DNA of 64,000 nucleotides, from the NCBI GenBank assembly GCA_905221085.1, contig CAJNBT010000008.1:1-64000 (forward strand), read 5' to 3'. Both the position numbers and the translations under genes were made by a program. Below the pieces are notes generated by a model that was not told where the DNA came from, did not search any database, and saw only the letters and a program-made list of their open reading frames with translations. This document shows positions 56,218-64,000 of the stretch, piece after piece. How positions within the stretch are numbered: the stretch's first letter is position 1; each line of letters opens with the position of its first letter. Source of the DNA: a bacterium (lineage in GTDB: Bacteria; Bacillota; Bacilli; Lactobacillales; Streptococcaceae).

Positions 56218-57252
56218 ATAGTTTCTACCATTGGTATTGTTAGTTTATCTAGTGGCATTATCGGAGAGGACTTTGTCAAACACGAAGTAGACTTGGGTGT
56301 CCAACGTCTCAAGGATCTAGGACTCAATCCTATCTTTTTGCCCCATTCGCTAAAAGGCTTAGACTTTATCAAGGACCATCCTGAAGCACGTGCAGAGGAT
56401 TTGATTCATGCCTTTTCTGATGATAGCATCGACATGATCCTATGCGCCATCGGTGGGGATAATACCTATCGTTTGTTGCCCTACCTTTTTGAAAATGACC
56501 AACTAGAAAAGGTTATCAAACAAAAGATTTTTCTTGGTTTCTCAGATACAACCATGAACCACCTTATGTTGCATAAACTAGGTATTAAAACTTTTTATGG
56601 TCAATCCTTTTTAACAGACATTTGTGAATTAGACAAGGAAATGTTAGCCTATAGCCTTCACTACTTTAAAGAATTGATTGAGACGGGAAGAATCTCAGAA
56701 ATCCGCCCTAGCGACGTTTGGTATGAGGAACGAACTGACTTCAGTCCCAAGGCTCTGGGAACACCTCGTATCAATCATACAAATACTGGTTTTGACTTGT
56801 TACAAGGAAATGCCCAGTTCGAGGGGGAAATCCTCGGTGGGTGTCTTGAATCCCTCTACGATATCTTTGACAACTCTCGATACGCAGATAGCACGGAGCT
56901 CTGCCAAAAGTACAAACTTTTCCCTGACTTGTCAGACTGGGAAGGAAAGATCCTCTTGCTAGAGACAAGCGAAGAAAAGCCAGAGCCAGAATATTTCAAA
57001 AAGATGTTGCAGACTTTAAAGGAAACTGGGATATTCGAGGTCATCAGTGGACTCTTGGTCGGAAAACCTATGGATGAAACTTTCTATGACGACTATAAAG
57101 AGGCACTATTGGATATCATTGATAGCAATATCCCGATTGTCTATAATCTGAATGTCGGCCACGCAACTCCAAGAGCCATTGTTCCCTTTGGAGTCCACGC
57201 TCATGTAGATGCACAGGAACAAGTCATTCGCTTTGACTATAACAAAAAATAA
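56218..57252 (+). CDS. S66 family peptidase (MccF/LD-carboxypeptidase-like) with an ATA start position
   Basis: The coding frame opens at 56215, and AGGAGG (56205-56210) sits 7 bp before an ATA codon at 56218, where an ATG is expected. The protein would then read (M)VSTIGIVSLSSGIIGED and have 344 residues. The only usual in-frame start downstream is TTG at 56293 (MGVQRLKDLG), which would drop 25 residues containing the first beta strand. The family's nucleophile Ser position reads IGGDNTYRLLPYL, with Thr. Glu in GGCLESLYD and His in NVGHATPR are present. MccF-type members destroy microcin C; the substrate here is unknown. Confidence 0.75.
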   Translation: MVSTIGIVSLSSGIIGEDFVKHEVDLGVQRLKDLGLNPIFLPHSLKGLDFIKDHPEARAEDLIHAFSDDSIDMILCAIGGDNTYRLLPYLFENDQLEKVIKQKIFLGFSDTTMNHLMLHKLGIKTFYGQSFLTDICELDKEMLAYSLHYFKELIETGRISEIRPSDVWYEERTDFSPKALGTPRINHTNTGFDLLQGNAQFEGEILGGCLESLYDIFDNSRYADSTELCQKYKLFPDLSDWEGKILLLETSEEKPEPEYFKKMLQTLKETGIFEVISGLLVGKPMDETFYDDYKEALLDIIDSNIPIVYNLNVGHATPRAIVPFGVHAHVDAQEQVIRFDYNKK

Positions 57253-57357
57253 ATAGTTTCTCTATTTTTGTGCTTTTGTATTGGTTTTCGTTACAATTTA
57301 TATCTGAATTTATTGCATTTCGCTAATTTCTATGATATCCTTTTAAAGGAGGTGTAT

Positions 57358-57621
57358 ATGACAAAACAAAAAATTAATCGAATCGTAGGTTCTATTGGTG
57401 CCTTTATTGGAATTATAGTATTTATTGCCTACATTCCTCAAATTATCGCTAATTTACAGGGAAATAAAGCTCAACCATTTCAACCTTTATCAGCTGCTAT
57501 ATCTTGCTTAATCTGGGTTATTTATGGATGGACAAAAGAACCTAAGAAGGATTGGATATTAATCATTCCAAATTCAGCCGGTGTTATTTTAGGTGGAATC
57601 ACTTTTCTGACTTCACTCTAA
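57358..57621 (+). CDS. SemiSWEET-type sugar transporter
   Basis: An 87-residue membrane protein with three helices (about 8-25, 38-58 and 65-85). The PQ-loop (YIPQIIANLQGN) near residue 25 marks a SemiSWEET, which dimerises to move sugars. AAAGGAGGTG precedes the ATG at 57358-57360. A longer frame upstream begins at a TTG and reads poorly. Confidence 0.85.
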   Translation: MTKQKINRIVGSIGAFIGIIVFIAYIPQIIANLQGNKAQPFQPLSAAISCLIWVIYGWTKEPKKDWILIIPNSAGVILGGITFLTSL

Positions 57622-57640
57622 CAAATATACTAGTATGTAT

Positions 57641-57672
57641 AAAAAGCTGAGATAAATTTCTCAGCTTTTTTC
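57641..57672 (+). terminator. Terminator of the SemiSWEET gene
   Basis: AAGCTGAGA and TCTCAGCTT arms around a short loop, followed by T6. Confidence 0.85.
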
Positions 57673-57705
57673 TATATTCTCAGATATTCTAATTACCTAT
57701 ACTCA

Positions 57706-58269
57706 CTAATTCCTGCTTTTCCACTCGCAATCATTCTCATGGTCATCAACTAGCCCTGCAGCCTGTAAAAAAGACAGGACGGCGACTGGACCTGTGAACT
57801 TGAAACCTCGTTTTTTGAGATCTTTGGCTAATTTCTCAGACAAGGATGTTTTAGCTGGGGCTTGGCGATAATCAGGAACATCGTTAACGATCGTTTTCCC
57901 CTCAACAAAAGACCAAAGATAGGCATTAAAAGAGCCATATTCTACCTGTAACCGTAGAAAGGCTTGGGCATTAGCACGTGTAGCAAAAATCTTGGCTCTA
58001 TTTCGGATGATGGCTGGATTATCCAGCAAGGCTTCCAATTCGGTATCAGTCATCTCTGCGACCGCTTGAATTTGATAGCCATGAAAGGCTTCTCGGAAAG
58101 CTTGTCGTTTGTTGAGAACCGTTTCCCAAGACAGGCCCGCTTGATAGGTTTCCATACACAACAACTCAAACAATGCTTGGTCATCATGGAGGGGCTGCCC
58201 CCACTCCTCATCATGATAGGCGATATAGAGCGGATTGGTCATCTTGACCCACGAACAACGTTTTGTCAT
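57706..58269 (-). CDS. tag: DNA-3-methyladenine glycosylase I
   Basis: A 187-residue HhH base-excision enzyme that removes 3-methyladenine. The zinc ligands are Cys5 (KRCSW), His19 (AYHDEEWG), and the C-terminal HENDC. YHDEEWGQPLHDD is the family signature. Last of the mutL-ruvA-tag run. Confidence 0.95.
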   Translation of the reverse strand: MTKRCSWVKMTNPLYIAYHDEEWGQPLHDDQALFELLCMETYQAGLSWETVLNKRQAFREAFHGYQIQAVAEMTDTELEALLDNPAIIRNRAKIFATRANAQAFLRLQVEYGSFNAYLWSFVEGKTIVNDVPDYRQAPAKTSLSEKLAKDLKKRGFKFTGPVAVLSFLQAAGLVDDHENDCEWKSRN

Positions 58270-58278
58270 GCTCTGCTC

Positions 58279-58872
58279 CTATTTGACCAACATTTTAAGG
58301 GCCGACTTGATATAGTTCTCAGCTGTATCTGTCGTTCCTTCAAAGAATTTCTTGATTTTCTTGAGCTCGATTGCCTTGTAGCCCAAAGCCAACATGGCTT
58401 CCATAGCTTCTTCCAATTCTTGGTTTTCAGCGCTAGCTTGCACTGCCACCTTGGCAGGAAGATCATCTCCTGCAACTACTACCTTGCCTTCCAAGTCCAA
58501 CACCATCTGCTGGGCTGTTTTCTTGCCAATTTTAGGGAACTTAGTCAAGTAGGTGATGTTCTTGGTTTCAATGGCTTGAACCAAGCCAGCGTTGTCATCA
58601 GCAGCGATAATAGCAAGAGCTGATACAGGACCAATCCCAGAAACCGAAATCAGACTGAGAAAGAGCTTTTTCTCGTCTTCTGAGCGAAAGCCATAAAGCA
58701 GATGGGCATCCTCACGGACAACTTGGTGCACATAAATCTGAGTTTCTTGATTAACCTGACCCGAGTGGGCATAAGGATTGGCCACATGCAAGATATAGCC
58801 GATACCGTTGACTTCAAGAACAATGTATTTGGCAGTGATTTTGGTGATGATTCCTTTTAGATATTCGTACAT
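58279..58872 (-). CDS. ruvA: Holliday junction DNA helicase subunit RuvA
   Basis: A 197-residue protein with three domains: OB fold ([20 protein letters not shown]), helix-hairpin-helix ([15 protein letters not shown] and [16 protein letters not shown]) and the C-terminal RuvB-binding helices. It lies between mutL and tag, 15 bp after mutL. Confidence 0.96.
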   Translation of the reverse strand: MYEYLKGIITKITAKYIVLEVNGIGYILHVANPYAHSGQVNQETQIYVHQVVREDAHLLYGFRSEDEKKLFLSLISVSGIGPVSALAIIAADDNAGLVQAIETKNITYLTKFPKIGKKTAQQMVLDLEGKVVVAGDDLPAKVAVQASAENQELEEAMEAMLALGYKAIELKKIKKFFEGTTDTAENYIKSALKMLVK

Positions 58873-58887
58873 AGTTTTCCTTTTAGT

Positions 58888-60837
58888 TTAATATTTCCCC
58901 AATTCACGGAGACTGGTGTGATTTTCCTGAATACGTCGGAACATCTTTTCCATATCCGACTTGGTAAAATGCACCAAAACAGGGCGTCCATGGGGACAGT
59001 TATAGGGATTGTCACATTGAGAGAGCTGATAAAGGAGCTGTCTGGCTGAATGATCATCGATACGATGATTGGCCTTGATGGACCGCTTGCAGGACATCAT
59101 AATAGCCAACTCTGCTCGGTATTTCTTGATCGAAACTTCCTTGGTCAAAAGGAGCATGTCGCACATCTCATAGATGCCTGATTCAATCTCTTCTTCTGCC
59201 ATCCAAATAGGATGTTCACGTAGGATGAATTGATTTTCCCCGTACTCTGCTAGAAAGACGCCTACTTCCTCCAAAAGTGCCATTCTTTCCTTGAGACGGA
59301 GGGCATCATCCGCTGGAAATTCAAAGATATAGGGCACTAGGAGTTGCTGCTGGCTCTGGTCAACATTGCCAATGCTTTCACGATATTCCTCATATTTAAC
59401 CCGTTCCTGAGCCGCATGTTGGTCTATGATGTAGAGCCCATCTCTCCCTTGGGCAAAGAGATAAGTCCCGTGCATTTGTCCGAAAAACTCCAACTCTGGA
59501 AAGCTGGATGATTCTTCTCGCTCCAGCTTGTCATAGGCCTTATCCAAACTGGCTAAATCTAGCTCTGGATGGTCTAGTTGGTCGTAGTTAGCAGACTTTC
59601 TCTCTGCAAAATGCAGTTTTGCTGGCTTTGTCAATTGCTCCAAGGTTTCTTTGGCAAACAGGGTTAAATCCTGCTTCTCTTCAGTCAGATTCACCTGATA
59701 ATCAGCCACCTCAGCTTGGCTAGGTCTTGTCGGATCAGTTTGCTCATAGTAAAGTGTATTTTCTTTGAGCGGGAGAATGGTCTGCTCCACCTTCTCACGG
59801 TTGCGCACAGTCGATTTGGCAAGATTTTCCAAGGCATCAGGTATCAAGGTTTGTTCCTTGAGACTATTTGCAATAGCTTCTGAGACAAGCGTCATCAGTT
59901 CTTTTTCCTTGGAAATCCGCACCTCTTGCTTGGTTGGATGCACATTGACATCCGCTAGATAAGGATCGATATGAATATGAATGACAGCCAGTGGAAAACG
60001 GCCTACCATAAGCTTACTACCATAGCCGTCAAGAATAGCACGATTGAGTAAAAAGTTCTTGATATAACGGCCATTGATGAAGAGGCTGATATAGTTGCGA
60101 TTAGCTCGAGTCAAGTCAGGCAAGGACACAAAACCTGTAATTTCGAAATCAAGGTCAGAATTCTCAATTTCAATCATCTTCTTGGCACTCGCCAAACCGT
60201 AAATCCCTGCAATAGCTTGACGCAGTTGACCAGTCCCAGCTGTCCGCGTCATTTCCTTGCCATCACTAATCAAGCTAAAAGAAATCTCAGGATGGGCCAA
60301 ACCCAGACGATTGACAATATCAATGATATGAGACAACTCCGCTTGCTGACTCTTCATATACTTGAGGCGGGCAGGCGTGTTGAAAAAGAGGTCCTCCACA
60401 CAAACCTTGGTTCCCACAGGACTAGTCGCTGGGATGACTTCCTCAACTTCACCCCCACGCGCGACTAGCTTGGTCCCGTGACTTGCGCCATCCACCGCAG
60501 TCAACAGAGTCAAAACACTAACAGACGCTATAGAAGGCAGGGCTTCACCTCGAAAACCAAGCGTCCGAATCCGAAAGAGATCTGCCTGATTTTTTATCTT
60601 ACTGGTCGCATGACGACGCAGGGCCAATTCCACCTCATCGTGGGCAATTCCATGACCATTATCTGTGATTTGAATCTTCTTAAGACCTGCTTCCTCAATC
60701 TCAACGATAATCTGGCTAGAGCCCGCGTCAATAGCGTTTTCTACCAGCTCCTTAACAACGCTAGCTGGACGCTCGATAACCTCTCCTGCCGCAATCTGGT
60801 TTGCCAGCACCTCTGGCAATTCAATAATATGAGACAT
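58888..60837 (-). CDS. mutL: DNA mismatch repair protein MutL (HexB)
   Basis: A 649-residue GHKL ATPase. The ATPase motifs are [19 protein letters not shown] and [10 protein letters not shown] in the first 100 residues. Residues about 440-649 form the dimerisation domain; [12 protein letters not shown] fits the endonuclease pattern DQHA-x2-E-x4-E. Known as HexB in pneumococcus. Confidence 0.97.
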   Translation of the reverse strand: MSHIIELPEVLANQIAAGEVIERPASVVKELVENAIDAGSSQIIVEIEEAGLKKIQITDNGHGIAHDEVELALRRHATSKIKNQADLFRIRTLGFRGEALPSIASVSVLTLLTAVDGASHGTKLVARGGEVEEVIPATSPVGTKVCVEDLFFNTPARLKYMKSQQAELSHIIDIVNRLGLAHPEISFSLISDGKEMTRTAGTGQLRQAIAGIYGLASAKKMIEIENSDLDFEITGFVSLPDLTRANRNYISLFINGRYIKNFLLNRAILDGYGSKLMVGRFPLAVIHIHIDPYLADVNVHPTKQEVRISKEKELMTLVSEAIANSLKEQTLIPDALENLAKSTVRNREKVEQTILPLKENTLYYEQTDPTRPSQAEVADYQVNLTEEKQDLTLFAKETLEQLTKPAKLHFAERKSANYDQLDHPELDLASLDKAYDKLEREESSSFPELEFFGQMHGTYLFAQGRDGLYIIDQHAAQERVKYEEYRESIGNVDQSQQQLLVPYIFEFPADDALRLKERMALLEEVGVFLAEYGENQFILREHPIWMAEEEIESGIYEMCDMLLLTKEVSIKKYRAELAIMMSCKRSIKANHRIDDHSARQLLYQLSQCDNPYNCPHGRPVLVHFTKSDMEKMFRRIQENHTSLRELGKY

Positions 60838-60884
60838 TTTTCAGCCCCTTTCTGTATCTATTTTCCTAGAAATTGATTAGTGCT

Positions 60885-60893
60885 ATTATACCA
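60885..60893 (-). promoter_or_regulatory. Promoter of mutL-ruvA-tag, extended -10
   Basis: TGGTATAAT on the minus strand 50 bp before the mutL ATG; no clear -35. Confidence 0.6.
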
Positions 60894-60960
60894 TATTTCA
60901 GATAGGACAGAAAAGCAAGCACCACATAGGAGCCAAATCCCTCCACATAGACAAAGTCCC

Positions 60961-60989
60961 TTGCCAGGTGTCGTAAAATAGTGTTTAAT
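60961..60989 (+). promoter_or_regulatory. Promoter of the second LytTR-DUF3021 pair
   Basis: TTGCCA (60961-60966), 17 bp, TTTAAT (60984-60989). I do not see the 21-bp-spaced repeats found upstream of the other LytTR operon. Confidence 0.5.
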
Positions 60990-61043
60990 AAAGGTGTACA
61001 AGAAGTGATCACAATTTTGTATGAAAAACAAGGAGAGAAATTT

Positions 61044-61484
61044 ATGAAAGTAGAACTACAGATTAGTGAAGTTTACGAAGAGGAAAAGCTGATTGTTCAA
61101 GCACCTCAGCCGACAGATAAAGTCCAGAAAGTCATCGAGTTCGCAGAAAATCTGGATCTAACAGAAAAAATCAAAGGGAAAATCGATAATCAGGTCTATC
61201 TCGTTGAGATTGGCAAGATTCAACGCTTCTATATCGAGAATCGGAAGGTTCTAGCAGAAACCGCGAGTCAGACCTACAGCATTGATTTGCGACTCTATCA
61301 GGTCCTTGAAATTCTGCCAACCAATTTTATCCAAATTTCCCAATCAGAAATCATCAATATCGATTCCATCTCTCATCTCAAGCTCACCCCCAACGGCCTA
61401 GTAGAAATTTTCTTGAAAAACGAAAGCTTCACCTACTCTTCACGCCGTTATCTAAAAACCATCAAGGAGAAATTAGAACTATGA
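61044..61484 (+). CDS. LytTR-domain DNA-binding regulator (second copy)
   Basis: A 146-residue protein with an extended N-terminus (MKVELQISEVYEEEKL) and a LytTR domain over the last 100 residues (FIQISQSEIINIDSISHL, FTYSSRRYLKTIKEKL). It is a paralogue of the gene at 14013. ATG at 61044 with AGGAG upstream; the longer reading frame from 60981 is unlikely. Confidence 0.9.
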   Translation: MKVELQISEVYEEEKLIVQAPQPTDKVQKVIEFAENLDLTEKIKGKIDNQVYLVEIGKIQRFYIENRKVLAETASQTYSIDLRLYQVLEILPTNFIQISQSEIINIDSISHLKLTPNGLVEIFLKNESFTYSSRRYLKTIKEKLEL

Positions 61485-61939
61485 AAAAACAAATCTTCCA
61501 CGACGCAGCTACTGGTGTCCTCATCGGTCTCATCCTCTCTATCATCTTTTCACTCATTTATGCACCAAGTACCTACGCCCCGTTAAGTCCCGACTCTCTC
61601 ATCGGACAAGTGATGACTCAACATCAAGTTCACGGTGCCTTGGTCTTGCTCTACTGCACACTGATCTGGGCAGCCATTGGTATTCTCTTCAACTTTGGCA
61701 AGCGATTATTCAGTCGTGACTGGAGCTTGCTCCGTGCAACTCTGACTCATTTTTTCCTCATGCTAGTAGGCTTTGTCCCACTAGCAACTCTGGCAGGTTG
61801 GTTCCCCTTCCACTGGATCTTCTATCTCCAGCTCATTATCGAGTTTGCGATTGTCTACCTCATCATTTGGACTATTTCCTATAAAAGAGCATCAAAAAAA
61901 GTAGACCATATCAATCAACTCTTGGAGCATAGAAAATAG
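61481..61939 (+). CDS. DUF3021 family membrane protein (second copy)
   Basis: A 152-residue protein with four hydrophobic helices. The ATG overlaps the LytTR stop by four bases (ATGA), so translation is coupled. It is a paralogue of the gene at 13584. Unlike the first pair, no ABC transporter genes accompany it. Confidence 0.88.
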   Translation: MKKQIFHDAATGVLIGLILSIIFSLIYAPSTYAPLSPDSLIGQVMTQHQVHGALVLLYCTLIWAAIGILFNFGKRLFSRDWSLLRATLTHFFLMLVGFVPLATLAGWFPFHWIFYLQLIIEFAIVYLIIWTISYKRASKKVDHINQLLEHRK

Positions 61940-61975
61940 GAACTACCTAGGATAAATAAAAAGCCAAGCCGAAGC

Positions 61976-62440
61976 TTAACTTTCCAACTCATACAAATCT
62001 GCGATAATCGCTGCAACATGTTTGATATCTTCCAGCATGCCTCGCATTTCAAAGTCAGCCAATACAGGGAAACCAAAACGTTGACTGTATTGCTTGGCTG
62101 TCAGGCAGTATTGGTTATTAAAGTTACGATTTCCTGAACCAACCACACCAAAACACTTACTAGCATTATCACCATAGGCGATAAAATCCCCTACTGGTGT
62201 TGTCAAAATCTCGACATCTCCGTTATCAACGCCATTCCCACCTTCAAGGTAGGTCGGTAGAAAGGCGACGTAAGGGTGGTCCATTTCATAGAAATCGTGA
62301 CCTTCCTTGACCAAATCCTTGATATGAATCTTTTGAACCTCTATTCCCTCGTACTGGGACAAGAGATAGTCTTTCAAGCGCGTCACAAAACTCTCAGTAT
62401 TGCCACTCAAACTAATATAAACTAAAGAAATTGTCTTCAT
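61976..62440 (-). CDS. NrdI-like flavodoxin
   Basis: A 154-residue flavodoxin-fold protein (MKTISLVYISLSGNTESFVT) with the FMN phosphate loop SLSGNTES, and GSGNRNFNNQY. NrdI supplies oxidant for the manganese cofactor of class Ib ribonucleotide reductase. The partner genes nrdE, nrdF and nrdH are not adjacent. ATG at 62438-62440 with GGAGG upstream; a longer frame upstream is not used. Confidence 0.85.
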   Translation of the reverse strand: MKTISLVYISLSGNTESFVTRLKDYLLSQYEGIEVQKIHIKDLVKEGHDFYEMDHPYVAFLPTYLEGGNGVDNGDVEILTTPVGDFIAYGDNASKCFGVVGSGNRNFNNQYCLTAKQYSQRFGFPVLADFEMRGMLEDIKHVAAIIADLYELES

Positions 62441-62517
62441 ATTTTCCTCCATGATTTTATTTTTAATCGAAAAAGAACTACCAAGATTGTAACTTGATAG
62501 CTCTTTTTTGTCAATAC

Positions 62518-63051
62518 TTAAGCAACTTCTTCTGTTTCCTCTTCTTCTGCCAAGGCTTTTTGTTGACGCCACATCTTATAGAAGACAAGGGCTAGGAAAA
62601 GAACATTTATGACGATATAGAAAATGCTAACGGCTTGTGAAATAACACTTATCCCTAAACGCATGGTCTCATCGTGAACTAACTGCACAGCGTCTTGTAA
62701 AGTCACATAGCCATAAATCGAACCAATAATAGCTAACAAAACATAGCCAACGTAAGTATAGTTTGCATATTGCAAATTCTTACGAATAAGGAATACAATC
62801 GCTACTACCACTAAAATAGCAGATAGCACAATCAAGGCCATATTAAAAATAGAATGAGTTGATTCTGCTACTCTATAGGTGTAATTGATGTTGTCTTCTA
62901 ATTGCTGAGCACTGACCCCTGCAACTTGTTTCTGAGCGGCACGAAGGGCTTCTTTACTAGGCAAGGGACTCAACATTCCAAACAGAGACATAGCTGAAAT
63001 AAGAGCAGACAAGATTAGCAAGACCCATAGATAAATCGGTTTCTTTTTCAT
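62518..63051 (-). CDS. Membrane protein of unknown function, 177 residues
   Basis: An N-terminal helix (KKPIYLWVLLILSALISAM) is followed by an extracellular loop of about 50 residues and three more helices, then a Glu-rich tail (AEEEETEEVA). I do not recognise the family. ATG at 63049-63051 with AGGAGG upstream. It sits just downstream of the AraC-type regulator, which may control it. Confidence 0.78.
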   Translation of the reverse strand: MKKKPIYLWVLLILSALISAMSLFGMLSPLPSKEALRAAQKQVAGVSAQQLEDNINYTYRVAESTHSIFNMALIVLSAILVVVAIVFLIRKNLQYANYTYVGYVLLAIIGSIYGYVTLQDAVQLVHDETMRLGISVISQAVSIFYIVINVLFLALVFYKMWRQQKALAEEEETEEVA

Positions 63052-63111
63052 GATAGAACCTCCTGATATTATTATTGATATTATAGCACCTTTTGTAAGG
63101 GAATACAAATC

Positions 63112-64000
63112 TTATAGTATAGTTTCTACCTGTTTTCGGTAGGCTTTTGGCGATTTTCCGCACAATTTTCGGAACACTTTATAGAAATATCCCACGTTAC
63201 TGTAACCAACAGCATAACAAATATCTTCGATACTGTCACTAGTCGAAAGTAAGAGTTGTTGGGCAGCCTTAATGCGTTGTTTGTTTAGTAACTCTGCGAA
63301 AGTCGAATTGGTTTCTCGCTTAATCAACTGACCTAGATAGACAGGATTGATAAAAAGATCCTTACTGATATCCTTGAGCGAAAGTTCTTTCTGATAATCA
63401 CGCCCAATAACTTCCAGTATACTGACCACATTTTCATTCATGCGATATTGCCCAAAAAAGCGGGTCAGAGTTTCCTTAATATAAGGAACCAATTCATCAA
63501 AGGATTGAATAGCATGAATCGTTTTGACAATATCCGTTAAATCATCAGCTTTTAGATGTTCAAACAAGTGAAAGACATCCATGACAAACTGGATAAAAAG
63601 CTGTTTGGTAATCGGAACACGCGGCGTATTTTCAAGAACCACCTTCTCCAAGAGGTTTAACTCTTCCACGATTTGATTGAGATTCCCCTGAATGATAACC
63701 CTATAAATCGGTTCGTAATAGGCAAAGAGACTCTCAGACTGTTTTAAATTTACAGAACCGTAAAAGAGGGCTTTCTCAGCATTCAGCTTCCAGCGTTCAA
63801 AGTGTTCTTGATAGGGAGCTTCAAAGGGAGTAACGACTAAACCATCTAGGGGTTGATCAGAAATAAAAATCTGCCAGTCTTGACCCAATACATAGTAGGG
63901 AATGGTGAAAGAGCCTTGTTTTTCCTTGGATAGGCCTATCCACCAATTCTCCTTACCTCCTAGATAACTAACAAATCCAGCCTCGTCTAAATCTTGACTG
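63112..64000 (-). CDS. AraC/YesN-type response regulator, 5' part cut by the window edge
   Basis: The reading frame is open past 64000, so at least 296 residues are present and the real start is outside. The C-terminal 100 residues contain two AraC helix-turn-helix motifs (LSLKDISKDLFINPVYLGQLIKRE and DSIEDICYAVGYSNVGYFYKVFRK). A middle segment of about 180 residues lacks known domains. The pneumococcal homologue next to this place is the response regulator of two-component system 07, with a receiver domain expected beyond the edge. Confidence 0.85.
   Translation of the reverse strand, partial: SQDLDEAGFVSYLGGKENWWIGLSKEKQGSFTIPYYVLGQDWQIFISDQPLDGLVVTPFEAPYQEHFERWKLNAEKALFYGSVNLKQSESLFAYYEPIYRVIIQGNLNQIVEELNLLEKVVLENTPRVPITKQLFIQFVMDVFHLFEHLKADDLTDIVKTIHAIQSFDELVPYIKETLTRFFGQYRMNENVVSILEVIGRDYQKELSLKDISKDLFINPVYLGQLIKRETNSTFAELLNKQRIKAAQQLLLSTSDSIEDICYAVGYSNVGYFYKVFRKLCGKSPKAYRKQVETIL

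Noticed and set aside
57964..58623. Plus-strand open frame of 219 codons across tag and ruvA
   Set aside because: It lies antisense to two well-supported repair genes, has no ribosome-binding site and no recognisable domain.
61940..61975. Terminator between the converging DUF3021 and NrdI-like genes
   Set aside because: AAGC and GCTT can pair only over four bases with a poor stem; I could not support a terminator.

Overview
The window is a stretch of chromosome from a low-GC Gram-positive coccus of the Streptococcus mitis group (S. mitis, S. pneumoniae, S. pseudopneumoniae or a close relative). The evidence is the protein sequences and gene order, a choline-binding surface protein, two RUP elements, and four small RNAs with promoters built like those controlled by CiaR. 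The gene order from the YesN-like regulator at the right edge back to glmS matches what I remember of the pneumococcal chromosome, read in reverse. Two blocks that I remember in pneumococcus (a riboflavin operon between mutL and ruvA, and iron-transport and sugar genes near the phosphoglycerate mutase) are absent here. The species cannot be fixed from this window alone.

Left part, 1-11.3 kb, all on the minus strand: a decayed ISL3-like end pair, a flavin-dependent oxidoreductase, glmS behind two NagR-like operators, a family 1 glycosidase, then a cell-envelope and housekeeping run (uppS, cdsA, rseP, proS) and ruvB with a nucleotidyltransferase-like gene.

The accessory pocket, 9.6-20.0 kb, holds the most unusual content. 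There is a complete Fst-family type I toxin-antitoxin locus at 11.37-11.65 kb, with a 29-residue toxin gene, a convergent antisense RNA with a consensus promoter, a shared two-way terminator and 14-bp direct repeats. Four csRNA-type small RNA genes lie at 9.7, 12.1, 12.3 and 19.9 kb. Two acetyltransferases are followed, going right, by an ABC transporter-LytTR-DUF3021 operon with a probable LytTR binding site (paired repeats 21 bp apart), then leuS and a phosphoglycerate mutase family gene.

Middle, 20-38 kb: a choline-binding protein at the end of a DUF711/ACT-domain operon, then the full S10-spc-alpha ribosomal superoperon (rpsJ to rplQ, with secY, adk, infA and rpoA). Several of its spacers hold strong perfect hairpins, most strikingly the 284-bp gap between rpsN and rpsH.

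Right part, 38-64 kb: a nucleoside kinase gene broken by an A7 tract, the anaerobic ribonucleotide reductase genes nrdG and nrdD with paired NrdR-like boxes, a membrane protein, cardiolipin synthase, folC, the ireB-ruvX-DUF1292 cluster, spx, a Pro-peptidase, uvrA, corA, an S66 peptidase gene whose start codon reads ATA, a SemiSWEET transporter, the DNA repair operon mutL-ruvA-tag, a second LytTR-DUF3021 pair, an NrdI-like flavoprotein and the 3' part of an AraC/YesN response regulator cut by the window edge.
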